Below are positions 1 through 6,840 of a DNA stretch of 11,134 nucleotides, piece by piece. Location: contig DDEI01000081.1 in assembly GCA_002336675.1 (NCBI GenBank), forward strand, positions 1-11,134. The letters run 5' to 3'. The translations under genes and the position numbers were made by a program. Every line of letters starts with the position of its first letter. Position 1 is the stretch's first letter. This stretch comes from Flavobacteriales bacterium UBA1958. GTDB taxonomy: Bacteria; Bacteroidota; Bacteroidia; Flavobacteriales_D; Sanyastnellaceae. A model generated the notes under the pieces. The model was not told the DNA's origin. It worked only from the letters and a program-made list of their open reading frames with translations, and ran no database searches.

Positions 1-315
1 ACCTCCTGCACCTATTTTAGTCATGACTACCTCCAAGGCAGAAACTCCCTCCTTCTCATGCATACCGATTGGGATACCTCTCCCGTTATCGATTACTTTA
101 ACTGCGTTTCCTTCTAGAATGGTCACATGAATGGTGTCGCAGTAACCTGCCATAGCTTCATCTATGGAGTTATCTACTACCTCATAGACCAAATGGTGTA
201 AACCTCTTACACCTACGTCACCGATATACATGGAAGGCCTTAACCTCACATGCTCCATTCCCTCTAAGGATTGGATGCTACTGGCGTCATATCCTTTTAT
301 TGGTTCTTCGCTCAT
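1..315 (-). CDS. gyrB: DNA gyrase subunit B, N-terminal part (cut by the window edge)
   Basis: This is the ATPase subunit of DNA gyrase, which with GyrA introduces negative supercoils using ATP. Only the first 105 codons are present, inside the GHKL ATPase domain; the 3' end lies beyond the left edge. The sequence shows the N-terminal block EGMEHVRLRPSMYIGD (residues 18-33) and then EVVDNSIDEA, with the catalytic glutamate at E45 and the Mg-binding asparagine at N49. The nucleotide-binding DNGRGIP motif starts at D76. These correspond to E42, N46, D73 and G77 of the E. coli enzyme with a constant offset of 3. The VGVRGLHHLVYEVVDN stretch reads as GyrB; a topoisomerase IV ParE subunit is the only real alternative and seems less likely. 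The ATG at 315 gives the usual short N-terminal extension before the conserved block. Its long leader carries a hairpin and, further upstream, DnaA-box-like sites. Confidence 0.95.
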   Translation of the reverse strand, partial: MSEEPIKGYDASSIQSLEGMEHVRLRPSMYIGDVGVRGLHHLVYEVVDNSIDEAMAGYCDTIHVTILEGNAVKVIDNGRGIPIGMHEKEGVSALEVVMTKIGAGG

Positions 316-350
316 TATATATGTCTTAAAATCTTAATCGAATTAACATG

Positions 351-374
351 AAAAACCGCAGCGCTAAAAGCGGT
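351..374 (-). terminator. Terminator-like hairpin in the gyrB leader
   Basis: Read on the minus strand, the arms ACCGC (374-370) and GCGGT (359-355) flank a 10-nt loop and run straight into a tract of five T residues (355-351). That is the layout of a small intrinsic terminator. The loop contains AGCGCT, which allows an alternative CGCT-TTT-AGCG hairpin. The site lies 35 nt before the gyrB ATG. It could end readthrough from the barrel gene upstream, or act as an attenuator or 5'-UTR hairpin for gyrB. The stem is only 5 bp, so termination strength is uncertain. Confidence 0.4.
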
Positions 375-387
375 CTATTACTTAGGG

Positions 388-395
388 TAAAGATA
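388..395 (-). promoter_or_regulatory. Possible gyrB promoter, -7 element
   Basis: The minus strand reads TATCTTTA here, one mismatch (final G to A) from the Bacteroidota -7 consensus TAnnTTTG. Transcription would start near 381, giving a leader of about 65 nt that includes the hairpin at 351-374. No TTG sits at the usual -33 spacing; the nearest, in TATTGCAACG, is about 27 nt away. The call is therefore tentative. Confidence 0.3.
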
Positions 396-444
396 CGGAA
401 TTCAGGAGGGAAAGTAGCGTTGCAATACCAGTAAATAGGGGGGC

Positions 445-473
445 TTTTCCACATAATTTCACAGTTATTCACA
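445..473 (+). promoter_or_regulatory. Cluster of DnaA-box-like 9-mers
   Basis: TTTTCCACA (445-453) and TTATTCACA (465-473) both fit the relaxed DnaA-box consensus TTWTNCACA. Between them AATTTCACA (455-463) keeps only the TNCACA half. The three CACA cores start at 450, 460 and 470, exactly 10 bp apart, so they lie on one face of the helix. The cluster is about 130 bp upstream of the gyrB start. It could be a DnaA regulatory site for gyrB or the edge of an origin. Two good boxes are too few to call an origin. Confidence 0.35.
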
Positions 474-537
474 ATGAAAATTTATACCGAATAATAGCGC
501 GCCAAAAGGGCTAGAACTCAAGACCTAGAAATCTCCG

Positions 538-2346
538 TTAAAAGCTATACGTGGCTCCTCCCATTAGATTAAACCGTTGAACAGGATAAGCATTAAATCG
601 CTGATACTTTCCCGCTATCATGTTATTAATCTGAACAAAAACAGATAGCCTTTTGGTATATCTATACTCCCCTTTTAGAGTAACATCTACAAATGGCTCT
701 AAAGTATACGCGTAAAAGCTATTACTGCCGACCGTAACGAGCTCTCCACCCGGCTCCTCGGAAGTGATATCTACAATCTCCACTAAAGATTTCGCTCTTC
801 TTTTTCCTAGCGCAGCTATCTCTAGCTCAGCTATCAACTTCTTCTCTATGTTATAACTAGCGCTTATGGCGATCTTATTATTAGGCTGGTTCCAGACCTC
901 CTCTTCATCTCTGTCATCATAAATAAAGAAATCCCCTCTTCCGAAAAACTTAATCTTGTCACCTGCATTGTAAGTCAACTCTCCCGTAATGGTCGTTCGC
1001 GTTAAATCCCCATAATCAGTCCTAAATCTGCTTCCTTTTGTGACTAGCTCATCATTGACATAATAAATAAAATTATCGAACGAGGCTCTAGAAATTTTAG
1101 CATTAAAACTCATATCAGATGATATATTCCCTCTAATCCCTCCATAAATATTTATCTTCTCATTGGTATTTCTGAGCACATCAGGATTTACCAAATCATC
1201 CACTAAAAAACTCTGAACAAAAGGATTTTCTTGAGCTATGGTTCTATATCTGTTTTTATGAAGCTCACCGCCTATCCCAGCGTAAGGAATAAATATGCCG
1301 TCAAACAAGCTGTATCTAGCTTCTATATCTGGGTATACCTTTAGCTGAGTTCCGTCAGTGGCATTGGCGGTTAATTTAGCCCCTACTTTTACTATTAACC
1401 CGTTTCTGTGCGTAGTAATTGTAGGGTTTAATGTTAAGACCGTATTCGTATGCTTTAACTCTGCTCCAGAGCGAAAAACGCCATGCTTAAACTGGTTATA
1501 ATCTAAATCTACACCTAATGCATAATTCTCTGTTTCTACAAATTTATTTAGATTTACTCCTACCATAAAGTTATTCTCTACTCCTTGCACATTATCTGAA
1601 AACTGCTTAAAGTCAAACGATCCTCGGTAATTCATTTTAGTAGTGTCTCGCTGATAGCTTCTCATATTTGCTCCAACACTAAAGGTGTTATAGATTCTTT
1701 TATTTTTATCATTCTCTGCGTCGAAGTTTTCCGGAAATATATCTGGATCATATCCGTAATAATGAATTTTTTCACGGTCATAATCCAACGCTATCCCCAT
1801 AGAGTGTTTTTTAAGAAACCTCTTTCCTGTCAAACCTACAGATAGGTCTGAAAATGAATCGACTATAGAATCATCCTGACTCACGAAACCATCACTCGTA
1901 AAGTACTTTATGTGTGAATCAAACGTTCCGTTTCTATTATATCCATCCATGAACCTAAGCTCTCCCAGACCGGTAAACTTAGTCCCTACAGCTCCTTTAG
2001 CGTAAGCCCTAAAGAGCTTAGGCAATGGCTTATCTATGGTTACTTTAGCTGCGGGCACAGGCTTTAAATCTATTTTCTGGGTTGGCTTTCTTGGAATCAA
2101 ACTGTATACCATAGGAGTCAACTCTACTGAAGACTCTATTACTTTAGGAACTTTAGACACTTTATTGGCGTCATTTAGGAATAGCTCTGCGTTTCCTTGA
2201 ATTACCACGTTAAGATCTACATCCTGTTCTGCATACTGCTGGGCTAATAGCATAGAACTGAAGAAGAAAAAACAAGCTCCTAAAACCACCAAGAACTTCG
2301 CATGTATACTGTTTACTATCATAGTTCTGTTATTTTTATTCCTCAT
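538..2346 (-). CDS. Outer-membrane beta-barrel protein, TonB-receptor-like but without a plug
   Basis: The predicted protein has 602 residues. A signal peptide (about 1-35) ends at LLA|QQ. Next is a proline-rich segment (about 40-110) with the stretch TPMVYSLIPRKP. From about residue 113 to the end there are alternating amphipathic strands rich in Tyr, Phe and Gly, with a terminal aromatic residue (GGATYSF), as expected of an outer-membrane beta-barrel. There is no carboxypeptidase-like domain and no recognisable TonB box or plug, so a transporter role cannot be assumed even though such proteins are often annotated as TonB-dependent receptors. It is co-transcribed with the TPR gene just upstream and overlaps it by 11 nt with the ATG at 2346. 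A TTG one codon earlier (2349) and an ATG at 2322 are alternative starts; the 2322 start would remove the overlap and still leave a signal peptide. The substrate is unknown. I infer that the TPR protein is its partner. Confidence 0.8.
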   Translation of the reverse strand: MRNKNNRTMIVNSIHAKFLVVLGACFFFFSSMLLAQQYAEQDVDLNVVIQGNAELFLNDANKVSKVPKVIESSVELTPMVYSLIPRKPTQKIDLKPVPAAKVTIDKPLPKLFRAYAKGAVGTKFTGLGELRFMDGYNRNGTFDSHIKYFTSDGFVSQDDSIVDSFSDLSVGLTGKRFLKKHSMGIALDYDREKIHYYGYDPDIFPENFDAENDKNKRIYNTFSVGANMRSYQRDTTKMNYRGSFDFKQFSDNVQGVENNFMVGVNLNKFVETENYALGVDLDYNQFKHGVFRSGAELKHTNTVLTLNPTITTHRNGLIVKVGAKLTANATDGTQLKVYPDIEARYSLFDGIFIPYAGIGGELHKNRYRTIAQENPFVQSFLVDDLVNPDVLRNTNEKINIYGGIRGNISSDMSFNAKISRASFDNFIYYVNDELVTKGSRFRTDYGDLTRTTITGELTYNAGDKIKFFGRGDFFIYDDRDEEEVWNQPNNKIAISASYNIEKKLIAELEIAALGKRRAKSLVEIVDITSEEPGGELVTVGSNSFYAYTLEPFVDVTLKGEYRYTKRLSVFVQINNMIAGKYQRFNAYPVQRFNLMGGATYSF

Positions 2347-5300
2347 CAAATAATTCTATTTCCACTTCATTACCCTCTCCCTGTTCCAATGCTAATTTTT
2401 CTATGGCCTCAAGCTCAACTAACCTCGCCCTTGAGCGTTCTTTTACCCAGTCTTCATTGGCGTTTTCGATAAGTGCATTGAGGGTAGCTTTAGCCTGGAA
2501 TATATCCTCTAGCAACACATAAGCCTCTACTAAAAGAAGAAACCCTTCAAACTTATATTTACTGTACGCGCTAAAGTTTTCTATTAGCTCAAATACTTCT
2601 TTCTCACAATTCTTATAAGCTCCCTTATCAAAGGCTATTTGAGCCATATAATATTTAGCCTCTGCTCCTAATATCGACACCGCCTTTTGAACTTCTTTAA
2701 AATCGTAGTAAGCTTCATCATAATTCTCCTTGTCATACCTTATTTTTCCTCTGATCATATAACCTTGATTCTTTATCTCCACAGGAGTATCCCCATTATC
2801 TATAACTCTCTGAGCATAGTCTAGCGCGTAATCAAACCTCATCAACTCATAGTAACACCTCATTTGACCAATTTCTGCCTCTAGTAAATTCATCTTTTGT
2901 ACCGCTACTACCTCTAATTCTATATAATTGTCTAATGCCGCATCATAGTATTTATTATTGAAATTAATTGTCGCTGCAGTTTTAAGCGAACCCTCTGAAT
3001 ACTCGGAAACGGGTTGTGTTATCACAAAGTTATAGTTGGCTAAAGCTTTGGTCTTCGCCCCTTCTTCGAAATAAATTTCGGCTAAATAATAATGTGCTTC
3101 TACTGAAAATAAACCTGGATCGAACTGGCCAATATATTCTTCAAATGAATCTTTAGCCCTAGAATAGCTCATATCGAAATAACTATCTAAGGCCAATTGA
3201 TAAGCCGTACTATCTATACTAGCGGCAGTGACATCTAATATTGGGTTCCCTGTCACCAATGAATTATATGCTGACAGGCCTCTTTCTTGGATATAAATAT
3301 CTTTTACCAACTGAAGCGCCTCATTCATCACTTTGTCCGAAGAGTACTTCTCTGCTATCTGGTCAAACGCAGCTAAAGCTTCTGTATTATTTCCCTGTCT
3401 GCGGTGCAAAAACACAATATTTTTCAATGATCTTTTAGCGTACTGACTGCTTGGATTAGTGTCAATTATACCCAAGTAAGTTTCTAAAGCTTTAGAGTCA
3501 TTATCAATGATTCTATAAGTTTCAGCTATTTCGAATTTCGAATCTAACACATACCTGCCCTTACTATCACTATTCAAAATTTGATTTAGCGTACTAATTT
3601 TAGAATCTACATCACCTGACAGACCCTGACAAATGCCTTTTTGGTACATCGCATAATCGCTACCTAGTTCATTTAAGCTTATAGCTCTATTATAAAAATC
3701 TATGGCTTGCGTGTATTTCTTATCTACGTAAAAACAATCTCCGATTCTTAGGTAGGCGTCATTTAATTTTCTAGAGTCATCTCCGCTATAATTATCAGAG
3801 AATTTCCTGAACATACTTAATGCTTGTTCATAGTTTTTCAGTTTGAAATAAGAGTAACCTGCATTGTAATAGGCATCATCATACCAGTCTGAATTAAAAC
3901 CACCGGGCTCAAATAAAAAGTCAGTGAACATGTTAGCTGCTCTCTGATAATCCCCTTGTTTATAAGCTAACTCTGCTTTCCAGTAAATAGCCTCTGCTAT
4001 TAGATCTTGATTTACAGAATAAGTATTTACTTTATTAAAATAAGTGGCACTCTCATCATACTTTTTCTGATTAAAAAGCTCTACTGCACGATTAAAAGTA
4101 ACTACCTGGTGAGCCTCTTTAGTTCGCTGATCCTTAGTAGGAATCCTATCTAAACTATTTAATGCTGCTTCATAGTTTTTGGATTTCATGTACACATTCA
4201 ATAAAAATTCATACGCCTCTTCACTTCTCTCTGATTCTGGATAATCCTCTATGTATTCCTCGAAAGCTACTATAGCTTCATGGAATGGATTATAGCTTAA
4301 TTCAAAAGCAAGCTTGGCATAATTAAATAACGCATCTTCTTTGATTTCTGAATCAAAGTCCATCTCAAAGGCCTGCTTAAATGCAGATCTGGCGTAAGGT
4401 TTTTGATCTATCTTAAGATAACAATCCGCCATGTGATAATTGGCCAACTGACTCATTTCATCTTCTTCATCGGTAACCTCCGAAAATAACTCAAGGGCTT
4501 TTTCGTAGGATTTATTTCTATAGTAAACATATCCCAACTGATAATAATCAGCGCGCACCTTATTCTTTTCAGGAGTTTCCTTATGATATAACTCGAGATA
4601 AGGTAGCGCTTCATCAAACTGGTCTTTAACAAAGTAAGACTCGCCCACGATTCTAGCTATTTCAGGCACACGCTTCACACTCAATTGCTCTCCATCTATC
4701 AATGGCGGAGCGTACTCTAAAACCAAATCATATTTTTCTTGAAGAAAATATATTTGAGCTATATAATATGGCATAATAGGTTCAAATGATGGGTTCTTCT
4801 TTAATCTAGAAAATCCATCAAAAGCAGTTTGGTAATTCGCTTCTTCATATGCTATATGAGAATAATAATAAGTTGCCGCGTCCCTGTATTCAGAATCTAA
4901 ATCCTTTATTTCGAAGAATCCTGGCTTCGCTTTGGTGTAGTTATTCACGTAGAAATATGAATATGCTCTCTTATACTTGTATGCTATTTCCTCCTGTCCT
5001 TTTAACTTGTGTTCTTTTACTTTCTTATACCAGTAAGTTGCCTTTTTATATTTTCTCTTCTTAAAATTATAATTTCCTATTTGAATATAAATTTTCTGAA
5101 CCCACGGACTATCTGGGTGCTCTATGATGAAGCGCTCTAGCAGAAACTCCGCATCTTTATGTTGAAGGTATAATGCGCAGACCCCTCTATAATATTCCGC
5201 ATTTACTCGTACTTCTTGATGCGGGTCTGAGATGGCTAAGATAGTCGCTTCAAAATTTTGCAACGCTGAAGCAAATTTATCTTTTTCAAGAAAGTTAAGT

Positions 5301-5410
5301 GCTTCATTATAATCATAATATTCCGAATAGTCTATGGACGTCTTCTGAGCTAACATTGAATTGGCACATACAGATAACACTAATAAAATTACTCCTATCC
5401 TAATCCCCAT
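2336..5410 (-). CDS. Large secreted tetratricopeptide-repeat protein
   Basis: The 1024-residue protein starts with a signal peptide that ends at SMLA|QK (about residue 21), so it is probably periplasmic or attached to the outer membrane from inside. No lipobox cysteine sits at the cleavage point. The rest, from about residue 28 to 1000, is a long run of degenerate 34-36-residue TPR helices. Characteristic positions are easy to see, for example KYKKATYWYKKVKEH, SYEKALELFSEV, NYEQALSMFRKF and KYTQAIDFYNRAIS. The protein is unusually rich in Tyr, Asp and Glu, and ends in an acidic tail (EIELFDEE). There is no enzymatic domain, so it is most likely a scaffold for protein-protein contacts. Its gene overlaps the following beta-barrel gene, which suggests that the two products work as one envelope complex; that is inference. 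BamD- and YbgF-like proteins share the fold but are much shorter. Confidence 0.85.
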   Translation of the reverse strand: MGIRIGVILLVLSVCANSMLAQKTSIDYSEYYDYNEALNFLEKDKFASALQNFEATILAISDPHQEVRVNAEYYRGVCALYLQHKDAEFLLERFIIEHPDSPWVQKIYIQIGNYNFKKRKYKKATYWYKKVKEHKLKGQEEIAYKYKRAYSYFYVNNYTKAKPGFFEIKDLDSEYRDAATYYYSHIAYEEANYQTAFDGFSRLKKNPSFEPIMPYYIAQIYFLQEKYDLVLEYAPPLIDGEQLSVKRVPEIARIVGESYFVKDQFDEALPYLELYHKETPEKNKVRADYYQLGYVYYRNKSYEKALELFSEVTDEEDEMSQLANYHMADCYLKIDQKPYARSAFKQAFEMDFDSEIKEDALFNYAKLAFELSYNPFHEAIVAFEEYIEDYPESERSEEAYEFLLNVYMKSKNYEAALNSLDRIPTKDQRTKEAHQVVTFNRAVELFNQKKYDESATYFNKVNTYSVNQDLIAEAIYWKAELAYKQGDYQRAANMFTDFLFEPGGFNSDWYDDAYYNAGYSYFKLKNYEQALSMFRKFSDNYSGDDSRKLNDAYLRIGDCFYVDKKYTQAIDFYNRAISLNELGSDYAMYQKGICQGLSGDVDSKISTLNQILNSDSKGRYVLDSKFEIAETYRIIDNDSKALETYLGIIDTNPSSQYAKRSLKNIVFLHRRQGNNTEALAAFDQIAEKYSSDKVMNEALQLVKDIYIQERGLSAYNSLVTGNPILDVTAASIDSTAYQLALDSYFDMSYSRAKDSFEEYIGQFDPGLFSVEAHYYLAEIYFEEGAKTKALANYNFVITQPVSEYSEGSLKTAATINFNNKYYDAALDNYIELEVVAVQKMNLLEAEIGQMRCYYELMRFDYALDYAQRVIDNGDTPVEIKNQGYMIRGKIRYDKENYDEAYYDFKEVQKAVSILGAEAKYYMAQIAFDKGAYKNCEKEVFELIENFSAYSKYKFEGFLLLVEAYVLLEDIFQAKATLNALIENANEDWVKERSRARLVELEAIEKLALEQGEGNEVEIELFDEE

Positions 5411-5442
5411 TTAATTATAAATTTTAAGCAGTTTTAATATAT

Positions 5443-5450
5443 TAAATTTA
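5443..5450 (-). promoter_or_regulatory. Possible promoter of the TPR/barrel operon, -7 element
   Basis: The minus strand reads TAAATTTA, one mismatch from TAnnTTTG. It lies 32 nt before the ATG at 5410, which would leave a leader of about 25 nt. A TTA lies 17 nt further upstream where TTG would be expected. The fit is weak on both elements. Confidence 0.25.
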
Positions 5451-5511
5451 GTCCGGGCTGGCCGTGTTAATACCTTTTTCTAGTAAAATTCTTAACGCCG
5501 TTCTGTTAAAG

Positions 5512-5655
5512 TTATTTCACCCAACTTTTAACCAGCAGAAACATGCTCCATCCATAAAAGGTGCCAATAATAAAAAGTAAGCTACTCGATACTCTCCTTA
5601 GATTTGGCAACTTAACTTTCAGACTAATAATCTCCAGAACCGCATGTGAAGGCAA
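5512..5655 (-). CDS. Possible small single-span membrane protein
   Basis: I do not recognise this ORF. From a TTG at 5655 to the TAA at 5512 it encodes 47 residues. A basic amphipathic segment (LKVKLPNLRRVSSS) is followed by one hydrophobic span (LLFIIGTFYGWSMFLLV) and a short tail KSWVK. Positive residues on both sides of a roughly 17-residue span resemble genuine small membrane proteins. The frame has no upstream ATG and is open only to the stop at about 5686-5688, so the start is uncertain. The ORF could instead be the 3' remnant of a decayed gene or chance in AT-rich DNA. An imperfect -7 sequence, TATTCTTG, lies just before it. Confidence 0.3.
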   Translation of the reverse strand: MPSHAVLEIISLKVKLPNLRRVSSSLLFIIGTFYGWSMFLLVKSWVK

Positions 5656-5697
5656 CCTTATATAACAAGAATATGGAACAATAGCTTAAAATAATAA

Positions 5698-5739
5698 ATC
5701 TAAAACTGCACATGGCACTAGAAAACGCTAGTTTTAGAT
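5698..5739 (-). terminator. Inverted repeat, possible terminator of the VCBS/barrel operon
   Basis: ATCTAAAACT (5698-5707) and AGTTTTAGAT (5730-5739) form a perfect 10-bp inverted repeat around a 22-nt spacer. The spacer's end offers a competing 5-bp stem, ACTAG-AAAACG-CTAGT (5718-5733). On the minus strand, about 125 nt after the stop at 5864, the stem is followed by a T-rich but interrupted TTATTATTTT. The stem is AT-rich and the spacer long, so an intrinsic terminator is possible but not convincing. An operator or RNA-processing stem is an alternative. Confidence 0.35.
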
Positions 5740-5863
5740 AAATAATAAAAAGCTTTGAAGGAAAATGAGTACACTCTCTGCACTTATTCTCAAAGAGGAT
5801 TTTGGTAGATGACAACTCCATCTCCAAACAAGGTCTATATTGATGGGAATAACGATATATTAC

Positions 5864-6601
5864 TCATATGTACCACTTAATTCCCACCGTAGGTCTTAGT
5901 TCTTTTCTATGAATTAAAAACGGCCCCCCGTTATCAAAATCACTACTAAACGGAGGGTGGATTTGCCCGAAGGTCATCCTTAGTTCTCCGCTCAGATAAA
6001 AAGAGCTAAAAACATTTACCTCTCCTCCAACTCCAAGTTCTTGCCTTTTATAATTCACATCTTCGATGTCATGTTGAGATTCTGGCTGTGAAATAACTTG
6101 GTTTGAATATGTCGTGGTAATATTCGAAATGTTCTTAAGCGCTTTATGAAATGAAGATTGTCCTTTTATGAATAATCTAAACTTATTTTTATCTATAAAA
6201 TTATATCTAAGACTAACGCCTATTCCTACCCCAGTTTGAACTACCCATCCCTCTGAACTAACAAACTCATTCTCCTCAATTCCTAAAAATGGATTTCTGC
6301 TATACGACCTAAAACTCTGCTCTTCATAAATCACCACCACGCCTGAATAAAGCCTTGGTATAACTTCATAGCCTAAGTTTAATTTCAAATCGAAAGATTC
6401 TTCATAGTATCTGCCATATTCAGAAAAAGGATCATAGTATAATTCCTCAGAATTAATGACTAAACCAATTGGATTATAATCGACCCCAATTAATAATCGC
6501 CCAGCTTTTTCAATCGATTCTTGAGTATTACTTTCTTCTTGAGCACCTAGAAAAGATGAAAGAAAACAACACATGGCTAACGCATAGACTCGAGGATTCA
6601 T
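5864..6601 (-). CDS. Small outer-membrane beta-barrel protein
   Basis: The 245-residue protein has a signal peptide ending at FLGA|QEES (residue 20). The mature part has alternating hydrophobic strands typical of an 8- to 10-stranded barrel, such as LKLNLGYEVIPRLYSGVVVI, VGIGVSLRYNF and FYLSGELRMTFG. It ends in strand-like LRPTVGIKWYI, although the last residue is Ile rather than the usual Phe. Length and pattern fit the broad OmpX/OMP_b-brl group found widely in Bacteroidota; no specific family is recognised. The ATG lies 2 nt after the stop of the VCBS gene, so the two are almost certainly co-transcribed and perhaps translationally coupled. The barrel might anchor or accompany the secreted repeat protein, but that is inference from position only. 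C11 and C12 lie within the signal peptide and do not form a convincing lipobox. Confidence 0.75.
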   Translation of the reverse strand: MNPRVYALAMCCFLSSFLGAQEESNTQESIEKAGRLLIGVDYNPIGLVINSEELYYDPFSEYGRYYEESFDLKLNLGYEVIPRLYSGVVVIYEEQSFRSYSRNPFLGIEENEFVSSEGWVVQTGVGIGVSLRYNFIDKNKFRLFIKGQSSFHKALKNISNITTTYSNQVISQPESQHDIEDVNYKRQELGVGGEVNVFSSFYLSGELRMTFGQIHPPFSSDFDNGGPFLIHRKELRPTVGIKWYI

Positions 6602-6603
6602 TT

Positions 6604-6840
6604 TTACTCAATAATCAACTTCCCAAGCTCAAACACGCCTAACTCATATTCACCAAGTAAATAGTAAATACCAGAGGAATATCCTTCTAAACTTAGTCGC
6701 ATATTTAATCTTATGATTTCCGTTCTGTAAACTTCTTCTCCCAATACATTGAGCACTTTCACTGCATTAGACAATTTCTCGTTCTGGCTGAACTGAACTG
6801 AAAACATTCCATTAGATGGATTAGGGTAAATGTTGACTGC
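6604..6840 (-). other. T9SS type A C-terminal sorting domain (Por secretion tail)
   Basis: This region covers the last 78 codons of the VCBS protein. It opens with the hallmark AVNIYPNPSNGMFSVQF. VKVLNVLGEEVY follows, then SLEGYSSGIYYLLG and a final strand ELGKLIIE. The order YPNP, then a V-x-N-x-x-G strand, then the L-x-x-x-S-G-I-Y-x-L strand matches the type A sorting signal recognised by the PorU machinery of gliding and oral Bacteroidota. The lysine expected near the end of the domain is present. Confidence 0.88.

Larger units (their letters stand above)
5411..5863. other. 453-bp gap between the two minus-strand operons
   Basis: This AT-rich stretch separates the barrel gene ending at 5864 from the TPR gene start at 5410. 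It should hold the end of the first transcript and the promoter of the second. I see an inverted repeat at 5698-5739, a short hydrophobic ORF at 5512-5655 and a weak -7 element at 5443-5450. I see no RNA gene, direct repeats or mobile-element ends. Confidence 0.6.

Noticed and set aside
511..528. CTAG...CTAG near-palindrome just after the barrel gene
   Set aside because: Only the 4-bp ends and scattered inner bases pair, so it does not form a convincing hairpin.
316..537. Replication origin upstream of gyrB
   Set aside because: There are only two good DnaA-like boxes, no clear AT-rich unwinding element, no dnaA or dnaN nearby, and no change of gene direction at this point.
2271..2285. Lipobox-like LGAC in the barrel protein's signal peptide
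   Set aside because: The hydrophobic stretch continues past the Cys (FFFFSSMLLAQ) to a good signal peptidase I site, and the mature protein is a beta-barrel.
3241..3438. 65-codon plus-strand open frame inside the TPR gene
   Set aside because: It lies antisense to a clearly coding repeat protein and has no recognisable features of its own.
4849..5064. 71-codon plus-strand open frame inside the TPR gene
   Set aside because: It is antisense to Tyr/Glu-rich TPR codons, which read as Leu/Ser-rich on the other strand; a shadow.
5624..5827. 67-codon open frame on the minus strand in the intergenic gap
   Set aside because: Its composition is Cys/Phe/Ile-rich with no domain or signal logic. It crosses the inverted repeat and overlaps the more protein-like frame at 5512-5655.
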